A program made the translations under genes and the position numbers. 64,000 nt of DNA, taken from Certhia americana (Eukaryota; Chordata; Aves; Passeriformes; Certhiidae). How positions within the stretch are numbered: position 1 is the stretch's first letter; each line of letters begins with the position of its first letter. The stretch covers positions 12,458,809 through 12,522,808 of the forward strand of contig CM031864.1 of assembly GCA_018697195.1 (NCBI GenBank), given 5' to 3'. The notes below the pieces were generated by a model, which worked only from the letters and a program-made list of their open reading frames with translations, was not told the DNA's origin and made no database searches. Shown here in pieces: positions 15,230-27,912 of the stretch.

Positions 15230-15600
15230 TCATATTCAAAGTGTGGCCTGTGATAAGTCATAGATTTTTACCATAGAATAGTTAACATTTTATGTCATGA
15301 CCCCTTTCTATTAATACTCAACTGTATTTACTTTTTTTGACAGTGAAAACTGAGTTGATGGCTTTACAGAAATGTCTATCAGAAGACTTTCCTAAGCACT
15401 AATAGCTGATTTCAAGTCAGGGTTGGACTTTTTTTTGCATAAAGTTCTTTTATTCTTATGCATTACTTCACATTCCTAACAATGAGTTTCTATTTTAGTA
15501 CCCATTTGCTCAGTTTTGTGAGATTCTTCTGACTCAAGACAGTGGTGAAATAAAGAGTCATCAGATTTTTATCACCACGAGACTAGAGGAGGGGTTTTTT
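15230..15600 (-). mobile_element. Old CR1 LINE internal fragment
   Basis: Plus strand has AAAGTGTGGCCT (about 15238) and later CTCAGTTTTGTGAGATTCTT with GTCATCAGATTTTTATCACC, in the order and spacing of a reverse-complemented, strongly diverged amniote CR1 internal region. Recognition is from remembered consensus phrases, so borders are approximate. Confidence 0.5.
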
Positions 15601-17919
15601 CTGCAATCTGAAATAATTTTATTGATATATCACTATCAGTATTTATCAAAATTGAAATTACCATTTTCTAAACATCTGCCTATTTTGACTTAAAATGCCC
15701 CTCTTAAATCACGTGCCAGCTAAGGGGGGTGCTGCTTCCTTTCTGAGTTCTGTTGCACACAGTTTGGATTATCCTTGCTCAATTGAGAAAAACATTAAAA
15801 CTTTTTTTTATTTGCTCTAAGTGATAAAAAAGGAGCAACTCTGCAATGTATGTGTATTTAAACAGCCACTATGGAAATAAAAATGTAAATCCATGTGTGA
15901 GGTAACATGGCTTTACAAAACATAATTAGGAATACTTTGGCGAGTCCAGGGGCATATGTCAAAGGTTACCCATCCATTGACAGTGAAGGCTACAAAGACA
16001 GCAAACACATTTTTTTAGAGACTGAACTCTCTGTCAGCAGCTGGCTTGACAACCAAAGGTTTTCACTGTCACTCCAAGAGGGTAACTCTCATAAGGATCT
16101 CAGCATTTTGCTTCTAACTACTGTAATGGTCCTTTCTCTGCCCCTACTCAACTACATCCATTCAGATACTTCCCAAAAGAGCATTTCCTTCTTTATTGTT
16201 TTGTCCAAGGCACCACTTTCCCTCCATCTTCCTATCACAGCAATCAAAACCACACCCATCTACACTCCCACTCCTTTATTTACAGGGTGGGTTCAAAGGC
16301 TGGAGGTGAGTCTTCAATCATTCTCTCTTTAATTTTGCAACAAGACTTCTCAGGTGAGGTTTCATTTATCATTAAGTGATTTAATCTACAAAAAGGCCCA
16401 ATCCCACTCTCCTGTAACTCTCAGGCACATCATTCCTATTTTCCCCATGCATTTGCTTTTATATTCAATCCAATCTCAGAGTGAGCTGATTTGGAAAACA
16501 CAAGTCCTTACAAAAGAGCCATTTTTCTTCTAGTTTAGCTTCCTAGACAGGCTCACTGTAATAGTGAAATGAGCACAGGAGCCAGTGGAAAACAGGGCCC
16601 ACGACTTTGCATTTTGGTGACAGACAGTTCTTGGATCAGGTTTGCTGTAATGTGAAGCCCTCCTCTCAGGCTCTCCCTTATACTTTGTAAGGCCAAGTAA
16701 CACAGGTACTCCTTTTATCTTGGAACTCTAAACTACCATGCTGAGGATAAAAATATTTGCCAACGGATGCACAGGAACTAATTCCAGCATGTTATTGTTT
16801 CCATCTATCTGTATTGCCCAGCTATAACTCGTATTATTCTGGAATTGTGAATGGTGGGGAAACATTCTTAATGTCTGTTTTCACACAGCATCATGTTTTA
16901 CTCTATTTTCATTCTGGTTAACTGTTCGCTTTATAAATATCAGTAAAAATTCCATTGAAAACTTAACTGAAATCCAGCTGATGCAAGTCTTCACTAACAG
17001 AATTTGAGAACAAAAAGAGGCATCTGAGGGGAAAAAAATACTGCAAACTTTCTGTATTCTTATTTGTTAATGATTTAAACCCCTGGGCTCTTTTTGATAT
17101 CTCATCATGGAAAATATGGTCCATGAAGGTCAGAAAAACAACAGTTGTCCACACTTCAACAGAAGCTGATTTCTAAGTATTAGAAAAGCAAACTTTTGTT
17201 TCAGGGCAGCTGCAGGAGTGAACCAACCAGGGAAGCCATGCTACAGCCCACACAAAGGAAGGGCACATTTAAAGGAAGAGGAGCAAACAGAACTTAAATT
17301 GGAGCTCATGCCACGTCTGCAAATCAGGCCTGCTGACAGAACAGACAGGATGAGAAGAAACGTCCACATGATTATTTGGCACAAGTCATATAACAAAGCT
17401 GTAGTGACACATGAATCAAAACTGAAAATGGTACCAAGAATACTACACAGTAAGCTTCTCCAGAGCTCTCCTGTTTCTCATGTAGTCTCCTGACCCTTTG
17501 GATGGTTAATTTGAGGGAATTTCTTTGGCCAAGTAAATACAGACATACAACAATCTAAAAAGTTTTTTAGAAGCTTTTAACTGCAAGTAATTTGATTATG
17601 AGATACACCCTAAAAACAGGACACAAAGGTCTGATCACCAGAGTTACCTCTCAAGTGGAAAATCAGTGAGACATGAGTCACACTGGATAAAATGACAGTA
17701 ACTGGCCTGCCTTTACCTCCAGAACCCAAAAGAGAGGCAAAACATTCTCTCTCTATATTCAGAATTCTGATCGATGAAGAAGTAACCCTTCATGTAACAG
17801 GTAAATTTCCAATAAAACTGCTTCTGGGCCGGAATTAACCAGAGATATGTTCAGATCATGAGAGCTGTAACTGAAATTCATCAGTATTAGGAAGAAATTT
17901 GTTACCTGTATTGTTGTAT

Positions 17920-17984
17920 GGGGTTTTTGTTTGGTTTTTTTTTTTTGTTTTTTTTTTTTTTTGGTTTTTTTGGTTTTTTTTGGA
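17920..17984. repeat. T/G-rich homopolymeric tract
   Basis: Runs of T broken by G or GG, including T13 and T18-class runs. Simple low-complexity sequence. Confidence 0.85.
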
Positions 17985-19069
17985 GGTGTTAGTCGAACAA
18001 CAAAAACTGCCTACAAGATCTTACAGCAACCAATCTGTTCTGTTCACACTGTATAATCTGACGGTCCTGACAGCACTTTACTCCAAAAAGCAATCCATTT
18101 ATGAGAAGAGAGACTCTCAAGGATTTTCAAAATTCCTTTGGTTCACAATTCAGACCTCCAAAATACAAGATGTCAGAAATCTGAAAAGCCGACTTCACTT
18201 AGGGATTGGGGAGGTGGTGGGAAGCTTATTTGCACTAGGACATTCATACAAGGAGTGAATTTTCTCATTGTCCCTTTTCAGCACTGGCTGTCAGATAGCA
18301 GATATGGAAGACCTTTTTCACTAGGTATTTAGATCCTCTTAACAAAGGATCACTGAATTCCCATGATCCAGAAAAATTCTCACCTGACCGCTACTTAAAG
18401 AATTTATGTAACCTACACTTTTTCTGTCAGAAACCCTTCCTCCATCCAGATTTAAAACTATCCACGCACATGTGAAAAGTAATTGCCTTATAGCAGGCCT
18501 CTACAATAACACTGCAAAATAAAGATTATTTTTTCTTGCCTTTTTTAAGAAGGCACGGATTTTTTGCAGAATTTCCAGAAAACGTGGATGCAATAAGCAT
18601 CACTATTCTGCTGAAAATAAAACACTATTTAAATAAAAAACCAAACCATAACTATCTGGCTTCTCATTTTCCTGTGTTCCCAAGATAAATAAATCATAGA
18701 CAACTAACAAAACAGAAAGTTGATAAGTGAGGAGTGAGAAGACCTGAGAACATCTATTAGTTTTTCCTTTTTTCCTGAAGTCTACTTGTAAGAATCCCAA
18801 AGAACAGTGCGGGCAGCACGCAGGCACAGAAATATGGTCAAATCTTTCAAGTGAGATTAGTAAGATAGTTACTAACAGAAGCAATACATCATGTACCTAA
18901 CCAGTAAAGTTTGCTTGTAGTTATACCTCTGACTTCTAGAGACACGCACTGAGAAAGCACAAGTAAGTAAAATAAAGGAATGGGTGGAAAATATGTTTTT
19001 TTTTTAAACTTAATATATTCTGTTTTGAAAAATTTTTTATTACTAAGATACAATTCTTGACGTTGCCGA

Positions 19070-19088
19070 TTTTTTTTTTTTTTTTTTT
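19070..19088. repeat. Poly-T run
   Basis: Nineteen consecutive T. No flanking target-site duplication recognised. Confidence 0.9.
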
Positions 19089-20639
19089 ACATTTGAAATG
19101 GAAATAGCCTGAAAGCAAACAAACCAGGGCCTCTGTTGAAATGTAACAGCTTGCTTTAGTCAGTCACCACCTATCAACCCTCCAGTCAACTACAGGAGCT
19201 GCTTTCCAAAACTCCAGGTTAAAGCGCCTTTTCCAGGCAGTTCTGTCTGACATTGCATCTCAGTTCCAGCTCTCATGTGGGCTTAGGGAATAGTGCCTCT
19301 GCCTCGTGCCTAATACTTAGCCTTTGTGCCCTTACTACTGAGATCCCATGATCCCTTTATAATATGGCTACAAAAAAAGCCTCTGGACTGCAAGGATACA
19401 GAGACAGAACCTCTCTGGAAACTTAAAATCTTAGAAAGGAACACATTCCTTTTCTGACATCAGTCTAATATATGAAGCGCGTTTGCATTCTTCCTTTATT
19501 GATTTCCAGGTTTATATAAGCCAACACTACACCAGGATCTAAACCTCCAGTGCCCTGTCAGTTTTACCAACACTTTGTTTTCTCACTGGTTTAGTTCATA
19601 ATTCTCCCATCAATTATACCACGACCTGCTTGAGAGCCTGTGCAGTGAAAGTACACATCAGTTTACTCCATATAATTGGCGAGATTGAAAAATTTCCTAG
19701 AAGTCTAATTACAATTAGATTTGCAATAGACTGAAAACATCACTTTATATCAAGTCTCTACACCTTTTTTTTAAATTGTTGGGAATGCGACATTTGTTTC
19801 TTTTAAAAAACCCTTTCCTTATCCAGAGCCCAGCCAGATGGAACACAAGCCGTCCATTCACTTGCCATTAACCCTGAGGCAGCTTTGGTCAAATTACAAA
19901 ATCAAAATGCGTGAACAGCCACATTAGATGCTAGGTGATTTTTAATTAGGAAAAAAATCATAATAAAGGCATTAAAACTGCATTTAGATCAAAAAGTCTA
20001 TAAAATTGTTCGTACTTTTTCCGAAAAGCTTTAACTCTTTATGTCAAGGTTAGCTCTTTCAGTTTATCACTATATTTTGAAAATCACCCAAAGGAGAAAT
20101 TCTGTATAAGAACTAGTACATGCAGTAGACAAGATACATTCCTGTCCACGCTTATTTTATCTGCTATTAGAGCATGGGCAGAAGAAATGAAATTATTCCT
20201 CTACATGAACCAAACCGATTTTAAATACTAATTAGTTATATAACCACCCCTTCGGGCCTTACGACTCATCAGTGGTGATTAACCCTCAACATACCGTCTC
20301 AGATATTAACGTAATCTCAATTTTACAGAGAGTGGAAGTTGCATGTGTGCTCTGTTTCAGAGCCTGGAATGTGCCCGACTGCTGTCTCATCAAATTTATC
20401 TTCTGAGCTGCTTCTCTTGATAGTCTTCTGCGACTTTTGACTCTACTCAGTTGCTTTCTTTTGGATCACAAAACGCCACCTAAAGCATCAAAGATATTAA
20501 TCTACAATGCAGGCTCTACCTAAAGTTAGCTTCAATTTACTTACAGAGAGGCTTTTATAATACTTCATAAAAACAACTTTATTAATATATTATTCATAGA
20601 GGTTTTTACTACATCTTGCAACTTTTACATCACACACCT

Positions 20640-21531
20640 GCACCACATCCATCAAAACACCCACCACACCACCATTGAACAAAAACTCCTCCCACAACAC
20701 CCCACACACACCTCAGCACACAACACCACCCACCAACCAAACAAACAACAACACACCATCACAAACAACAACACCACACCCACACACACCCACCCACCAC
20801 ACCACACACATCACAAAAACCACCCACACACCACAACCCCACACACACCAACCACCAAACACCACACAACCACAACACAACACACAAACACACCACACAC
20901 AACACAACCACCACACCCAACAACACCCACACCACACCCACAAGCACATCACCCAACACTCACACCACAACACACATCAACCCAACACACCCAACAACAC
21001 AAACCCACACGGGCCACACACCAATCACAAGAACACAACCCACATCACTCACAACAACCCCCACAAACACAACACTCCAACCCCCACACCCCCAATCAAA
21101 AACAGAACACAAATCAAAACAACAACACCAACAACCCCACACACATCAAACAACACCCACAATCACCACACACCACCACCAACCCAACACCAACCCACAC
21201 CCACACATCAAAAAACTACAACAAAGCAACAAACCAACACAACCCACCAACATCCACATCACACAACACCATACAAACCACCCATCACCCACAAACAAAT
21301 CACACACACAACTCACAAACACAACAAACCACACCACCACACCACAACAAACCCACACCTCAACAATCAAACATCACACAACACACACACACACACCAAC
21401 CACACCCACCACACACTCCACCCAAACAAAACCACACCACCACACAAATCACCAACCACCCACCACACAAACAAAAAAAAACACCAAAAAACCCACACCA
21501 CCCAAACCACCTCACCACCACACCCAACCAC
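20640..21531. repeat. Low-complexity C/A block, likely sequence artefact
   Basis: About 0.9 kb made almost entirely of C and A with occasional T and very few G. T is nearly always followed by C (ATC, CTC), so TAA, TAG and TGA are absent and a 286-codon ORF spans it on plus. There is no constant repeat unit. It begins and ends abruptly against ordinary sequence. The predicted His/Thr/Pro/Asn-rich protein is not a real gene. Confidence 0.75.
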
Positions 21532-22520
21532 CTGATTTTCTTTTCCGCCCCATGTTGTTTTGTTTGTTTTAAAATCATGGCCGGCAATTATTACCAAATA
21601 TAAAATGACAAGAGATCTAATGCTAAAACCTGCATCCTTACCTCCTATGCCAGGACAGAAAAACTATACCTCACACCTCAAAAGGAGGTTTTTAACCTGT
21701 TCTGGTGATTTTTCTAGAGCAATAGATTATCCCTTAAGTTTTTTCTTCCCTCGAGATAATGCCCCTGGATTATCTAACCTGGATAGATACTCTTTCGTGA
21801 GCTGGAAAGTTTTTCCTGCAGCGATCACATATCCTTTTTGTGCTCTTTAGGACTATCTTTCTAGCCCATCTAGCCCTTCTACAGAAACTTTATTGTTATT
21901 CTCTTTTGCAAACTTTAAACCATATTTGCAACTATATTCTTCTCCCCATCTCGCAAAGACTAAACAAGTACACTTCTTTCAGTCCTTCCTTAAAGGTCAT
22001 AATTTCAAACTCTGCTCAAATACTCGCAGCTGCTCCCATCGGTTTGAAGAGGGTAACAAGAAAGACCGCACTGTGCGAGGCCTTACACTGAGTCTGCAGA
22101 GCAGCGGCCCCACCTCTCACACACAACAACAATCCTTCTCATAAATCCGCCGGATACTCCTGTTTTTCACACAATGTCACAACTCCACTGTGTTCATTTT
22201 GGGATACACTGTTATTTCAGAACTGTTGCCCCACCAAGTGTTTTCTCGTATTTTAAATGTTTATTTGTAGCCCAAAGGTACTGTGTTTTGTGTTTGTCTT
22301 TACGCACTGATCCATACGTTCAGTGTCATCACCCAGTTTTCCAAACTATTTCACATAGTGTTTGTATCCCCCCCAGATTTGGCCTTCCAGGCATTAGTAT
22401 ACTCTTTGTTCTATCCCCAGGCCACAAAAATGAAAAAAAAAACAGGAAAAAATCCGAAATACAACTGCAACGCGACACCAACCCATGGCCTTCAATCTGA
22501 ACGTTCTTAAAGCTTTTACT
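21532..22520. other. Unique spacer left of duplication copy 1
   Basis: Ordinary mixed-composition sequence between the C/A block and copy 1, with no counterpart left of copy 2. Several overlapping short ORFs, none recognised. Nothing else seen. Confidence 0.5.
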
Positions 22521-22565
22521 AGTAATTAAGCAGCATGGCAGAAAACTTTTTTCCCCCCCCCCCCC

Positions 22566-25500
22566 TCTGACAGTACTATCTTTTGGCCTTTCTAGATTCC
22601 TTGGCTGTGGAGATACCTTCCTAACTTCAAACACTACTGTACAATATTATGTTTCAAACATAAACACACACGGGAGGCCCTGTCACTCTCCTCCTCTCTA
22701 TTCATTTTCTGTTGTGGCACGTAACCCAGTTTCATAGCTCCCCACCTTCCATTTACACTTGGCCTATCTCCCTGTTTTTTCCTTCTTACACTAGAGATAC
22801 TTCAACACACTTCATTCACCAAAAACCCCACACCCACTAAGTCTGAAATTCGCTCTCCTGTACATATATATATGCGAATACAATTAAAAAACATCAACAC
22901 AAGCAGGAATGTCATTAGTTATGTACCAACAGGTACACTCGCAGGAACACTCCCTTTTCCCTCTCTGACTTTCAAATTTCTACTGAAGTGTGTTAAAGTT
23001 ATAATCAGCCTTTTAGGGAAAAAAATAACGACTACAAGCTTATTAAAATCCCAGTTTCCTACAACTAAGTAAAAGATGAGCTCCTACACTTCTGAATATT
23101 TTGTCAGTTACACATGCACTCCCAATCAAAACAAGTATCTTGTTTAAATACTGTATTTAAATCTGAACTACTCAGACACCTTTACACAAACTGTCCTGTC
23201 TTGCAACATTCATAGTCCATCCCTTGATGAGGTCAAAAGACCAAAAAACTGGAGAGCAACCATACGCAAATCTAAAACACTCTAACAGGAGAATCAACCT
23301 TTTCTGAGCAACAAGAGCAAAGAATCAGCTGCTTGCAAACCCAAAATACTAAATTCAGTACCAGTGACACTTTAACCCCGGGGTGTGATGGACGGCTGAA
23401 ACAGCAACACAAGGAGGAACCTGCCATCAAAGGATGATCCCAACTATTCTCCACCGTCAGAGGATGGCACTCACTGAGCTTTATTATTTCTCTGTTTTAA
23501 ACTGAATTCAATTATAAGCACTGAAGTAACTTTAAAAAACAGGTATTGTAAATTAATCTTCCAGCTTTTAATATGGAAAAGACACCCAAGTGCCCATATT
23601 CAGGCAAGCAATTACTGCCAACTTTAACTTTTTTAAAAAATACTCAATTTTGAACACAAACCTATAATTATCACTATTACACTACAAACCCAAAGTATTT
23701 TGATTACAAAACTGCAACTCTGTAAGGGAATCTTTTTAAGGGCTTTTTGTTTGAAACACGTGCCAGAAGAACACATCATTTCATGTTCAGCTCTACATTT
23801 CTGAGTCTTTTAGATTACTCAAAGAGAATGACGGTATAGAAACTGAAACTACCATAATAGTTTCTTCCTCCACCACAAACCAGATTTACAGTGTTCGTAC
23901 AACTAGAACAATACCCCCTTAAGTGTTTAAGTAAAGTTTACCAAGAACAATCTGAGCACAGCACACTTGCTCCAGCAAGAACACCTAATTGGAAACTAAA
24001 AAAAAAAAAAAACCAACAAAAACCTCACTACAGAAGTGAGAAAGTTTCCCAGTTTCTGCAACTCACTCCCGCCTACGAAGTGGCGCACTTTTCTTCTTCC
24101 AAGGTTTTTTAAGGACAAGGTCTACAAATTCTGTCCTGGAATATCCAAGATTTTTAAACACCGAGGAAAGGGAACAATAGGTTCCACAGTAACTGCATTT
24201 CCTAGACTCTGATTGCATCTATATAGAGATGGATGCAATGACCAAATACTTTGATGGATAATCTCTCCTCTGCAAATCTGGTTCCCTTTTACAGAGAACC
24301 TTACACAGTTCCCACACAATCAAAGACTTTGGGAAAACAAAACAAAGCAAACCTCGATGGCTTAGCCTAAGAGATCTTAAAGAAATTTTTGAAACGTGAA
24401 AGGTAATTAAAAGAATAACAAAACCAACAGCAAGAAAACAAAGCACAACTGGAATCATGTCATACTGCAAAGACTCTGTGTCCAGCATTCCCAGTACTTC
24501 ATGAACATTAAGAACATTTTTTATTTCCCTTATGGTAAAGAGCAGATTACAAGTCTATCCACTTGTACTAAACCACATAACTCACCTAGAAGTCAACCTA
24601 AGTACCTAAAATTATCTGAATAACCAGATACAGCAAAGGACCAAAAAACCCCAAACCAACCACCCAAAAAAACAGAACTTTAAGAGTCTCCTTACCACTT
24701 CCTGTAAAGCCTTCATTCTGAGAACTAATGGCAGCGAGCTCACTATGTAATCTCACGACACAAGTACCAGAAACACTGATAAACATCAGAGCAGTCACAT
24801 GCTGTTCAGCAATAAAACAAAGCCCTTCTTCGGAACATTCCCAAATCTGTGAAATAAAGATTAGTTATTTTGCACATTAAATCCATAAATAACACCGAGC
24901 CCAATAATCCTGTTTGCTATTTTTCTTTGTCCGGAATGTTACAAATGCGAGACAAGACATATATTGAGCTCCTCAGTAAATACTGCAATAACTAAGCTAT
25001 TTAATACAGCCTCCTCGTATTATCAATACACTTGGAATATGCCAAGGCAAAGGAAAATCATTTCACTTACAGTGTACAACTGAGAATTGCAACTACCTAT
25101 GATAGACTATACCACCAGAAACTAAATGATCACAGTTTTCATGTATTTCAATGTAAGGTCCATCCACCTGCGTCTCCTTTTACTGAACACACGATGCACT
25201 GGATACACGCCTTCACAAAAAAGCCTTCAAATTCAAGTCCGTAAATTCAACAATGGATTTTTTAATGGAATAGACTGATAGTGCTGGAAAAAGCCCTGAA
25301 ACCCAGTGTTTAGGTCTTAATGCCCTTGCTAGACGTCACATACTGCTAAGCCCTTCTACAGTAATGGGAAGGTCTTCAGTTGCAGTTCACACTTCTCCGG
25401 ATAGTATCTTTTTGCAATTCTCCGCCGCTACTCTTTAAAGAGAGGCATTTTTTCCCCAGCATTTGACACACACCGTGGTTTTTTTCCTTACCTTTTCTCC

Positions 25501-26239
25501 ACTTTTGATTAGGCAATATTACGACTATTAATCCAAAAGACAGTACAGTAATTTAAAAGATGCTTTTGAAACAATCCCAACCACACCAGTACCCTGTAAA
25601 CTTCTTTCTGAAAAGTTTCACTTGCTGATTAAGAAACCATTTTCCTAATCCCAAACCTCTCCCCTACTAGATGACCATTCTGGAGCGGCCTAGGATGGAA
25701 CTAGTATCTAACCACAGGTCAGAAATACACCCCAACACCTTTTTCTTAAAAGGTTGCACATCGTATTTATGAATACATGTACACACTAGAACTTCCATTT
25801 AAAAGCCTTCATAAACAATCCACTACGAGTGATTAGTAACAGCATATTGACAATATCACTGAAAACGTAAATATACCAATATACCAAGAAACTCCTGCAA
25901 GTTTTTTTTTAATACTGGAACATACTCACAAATAAAACTTGGAACGTCAAAGACTATTCTTCAAATAAATTTAGTCCTCTGTTATGTGCCACCTAGACAG
26001 ATAACACATACTCCAAACTAAAAAAACTCCAACGTTCCTGGATATACAAAGGCCAAGAATACAAAACACCATAAGAGAAGAACATATGCTCTCCTTAGAA
26101 GAGATGCAGGATAGGAGACAAAGGAATATTGCGAGCTGGTACACTTAGATACACCGGATAATTTTTCTAAATACAATAGAAACAGAACGTATGCTGCAAG
26201 TTTGTGCTATAACGGGACATAATCTTCCACCGTACGACC
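22566..26239. other. Non-coding flank of CpG island inside copy 1
   Basis: AT-rich sequence duplicated at about 33600-37309. No exon or repeat family recognised; it contains a poly-A run near 24000-24012. If ZZZ3 is the gene, this is the start of its first intron. Confidence 0.45.
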
Positions 26240-27690
26240 GTGCTTGTCACAGCTCTCTTTGGGCCCCCTGCATCCTTTCCCCAGCATCGCCGCTGTCCTC
26301 GGGGTGGCACCGGCCGGGAAGGGCCCGGGAGCTTCCGGCTGTGAAGGACGGCGGCCGCCACGGGACAGCGCTGTGGACCCGGAACGCCGGGCTGCGGAGG
26401 CACAGCGGGTGACGCACTGGGCCTCGGGGTATTTCCCGCGGCTGCGGGCCCCCGGGGCGAGAGCGGGGATCGGCGGGACGGGGAGAGCCCGAGGCGGGGG
26501 AGGAAAGGGTTGGGGGAGCGGCCGCGCGGTGCAGCCCGAGGGTGATGTAGGTGATGGGGAGGTGAGGCGGTGCAGGTGCCGTGGCGGGGGGAGAGGCGGC
26601 GGCGGGCGGCGCGGAGGCAGTGTCGCTGTCCCGGGCGCGCGTCACCCGCCCCTCCTAGCGCACCGTTTCCCGGCGGGAGTGGCGGCCGGTCCGGTCCCGC
26701 CCCCGGCCCGGTACCATTTACCCAGCTCCGCCGCCATCCCCCCGGCCCGCTCCCGCGGGAGCCGCGCGACCTCGCGAGACTTCCCATCCTTCCTTCCCCG
26801 CCCCCCCCTGCCCCCGCCCCCGGCCTCCGCGCGCGCACGGTGCCCGCGCGCGGCTCGACGCACATGGCGGCCTCGGTTCCGCGCACGTGTTCCCGGCCGC
26901 CCGTCGCGCGGGCGCGCGCCACCACGCAAAAGCCGGGGGGAGGCGTGGCCCTGTCGCGCACCGCAGGAGGCCGCCACCGCGGGCCAGCTGATTCGACGGG
27001 GCGCCGCGAGCACGCCAACCGCCTCCCCGCACGCGCTGGTCACGTGGGGGCTTCCCCCGCTCGCTCCCTCCTCCTCCTTCCCCCTCCCCCGCGCGGGTGT
27101 CCGCACTCGCACCGCCCGCCTCCCCCACCCCCACACTCCCTGCCCCCGGGGCCGGCACGGGCCCTCACCTGTGCCCTCTCCTGGGGCGCCGGCCGCGCAG
27201 GCCCCGCCGCCCCCCCCCCGCTCGCTCCTCCGTGCCGCCCTCACCAGGCGGCGGCTCCGCACAGCGCCTGCTCCCCAATCATCGGGCGGCCGGCTCCCGT
27301 CCGCTTCCTTTCCCCTCCCCCCGCGCTGCGCGGGACCCGCTCCCTGCAGCTCCCCCTGCCGCGGGCGCGTGCGGCGGGCGCGGGCCCGGGTGCGCAGCGC
27401 GGTCGGACAGGTGTCTGCGGGGCGCCCTGAGGGACGGCGGCAGCGGCGGGACTGCGGCGGCTCTGCAGGGCCCGGCCGAGCCGCCGCAGCGCGGGAACGG
27501 GACAGGCGGCTGTGCCAAAGGGCACGGGGAGCGCGGCTCGTGAGCGCTCTGCTCCTGCCCCGCTGCCGTTTCGTGTCCCGAAGCGGGGCTGTTCGGGTCG
27601 CAGCTCTTATCATTTCCCTCCCCGTCCTCCCCGACTCAGCCTCCTCTCGCGCCAGAACAGGCTCCGTGGGGTACTCCAGCCCTCTGTAAT
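26240..27690 (-). promoter_or_regulatory. CpG-island promoter, copy 1 (probably ZZZ3)
   Basis: A sharp rise in G+C and CpG density begins near 26260 and ends near 27690, in an otherwise AT-rich region. It contains CTCGCGAGA (26771-26779), ACATGGCGGC (YY1-like, 26862-26871), GGTCACGTG (E-box, 27038-27046) and a strong minus-strand splice donor, CAG/GTGAGG, at 27169/27168. TATA-less CpG promoters with these elements are typical of housekeeping genes. Assignment to ZZZ3 rests on synteny with USP33. The long ORFs here are GC-driven and were not annotated. Confidence 0.75.
27164..27170 (-). other. Candidate first-exon splice donor, copy 1
   Basis: Plus-strand CTCACCT reads AG/GTGAG on minus, a near-consensus donor inside the CpG island. 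It would end a 5' non-coding exon whose start lies at higher coordinates, consistent with leftward (ZZZ3-like) transcription. No transcript evidence is available. Confidence 0.4.
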
Positions 27691-27875
27691 GACAAAAATG
27701 ACTCGGATCGTGCTTCACATTTCTGCTGGTTGCTGCCTGTTCTCAACTCACCGGTGTGCCCACCAGGAGTTATTACACCGTACTGCCCCAGCCCTGCCTT
27801 TAAATCATTACCTGTACTCCTACAGAGAACACAAAACACCGTTTGTAATCTGTCTCTGACTATTCTGAGCTTCCG

Positions 27876-27912
<37 letters not shown>

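Larger units (their letters stand above)
1..20639 (-). other. Non-coding region, probably 5' introns of ZZZ3
   Basis: No ORF here matches a protein I recognise and no exon could be placed. In human, ZZZ3 lies directly downstream of USP33 on the same strand and has a long 5' non-coding portion before its large first coding exon. The position of the CpG promoter to the right fits that layout. This is a synteny inference only; ZZZ3 coding exons would be left of the window. Apart from the CR1 remnants, the BED-like fragment and simple repeats listed separately, I see nothing gene-like. Confidence 0.45.

Noticed and set aside
15907..16332. 141-codon plus-strand ORF
   Set aside because: No recognisable domain and no supporting splice or promoter signals; length is within chance for this much AT-rich sequence.
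20640..21531. Telomeric or centromeric satellite
   Set aside because: No TTAGGG/CCCTAA units and no fixed period.
20675..21535. 286-codon plus-strand ORF, His/Thr/Pro/Asn-rich
   Set aside because: Produced by the C/A-only composition, which removes all stop codons. Opposite-strand Val/Cys/Trp-rich ORFs are its mirror image.
26167..27718. Long ORFs on both strands of the CpG island (up to 481 codons), with similar ones at 37263-38743
   Set aside because: G+C-rich sequence lacks stop codons by chance. The frames overlap on both strands, are not preserved between the two copies because of indels, and encode only Arg/Pro/Gly/Ala-rich sequence.
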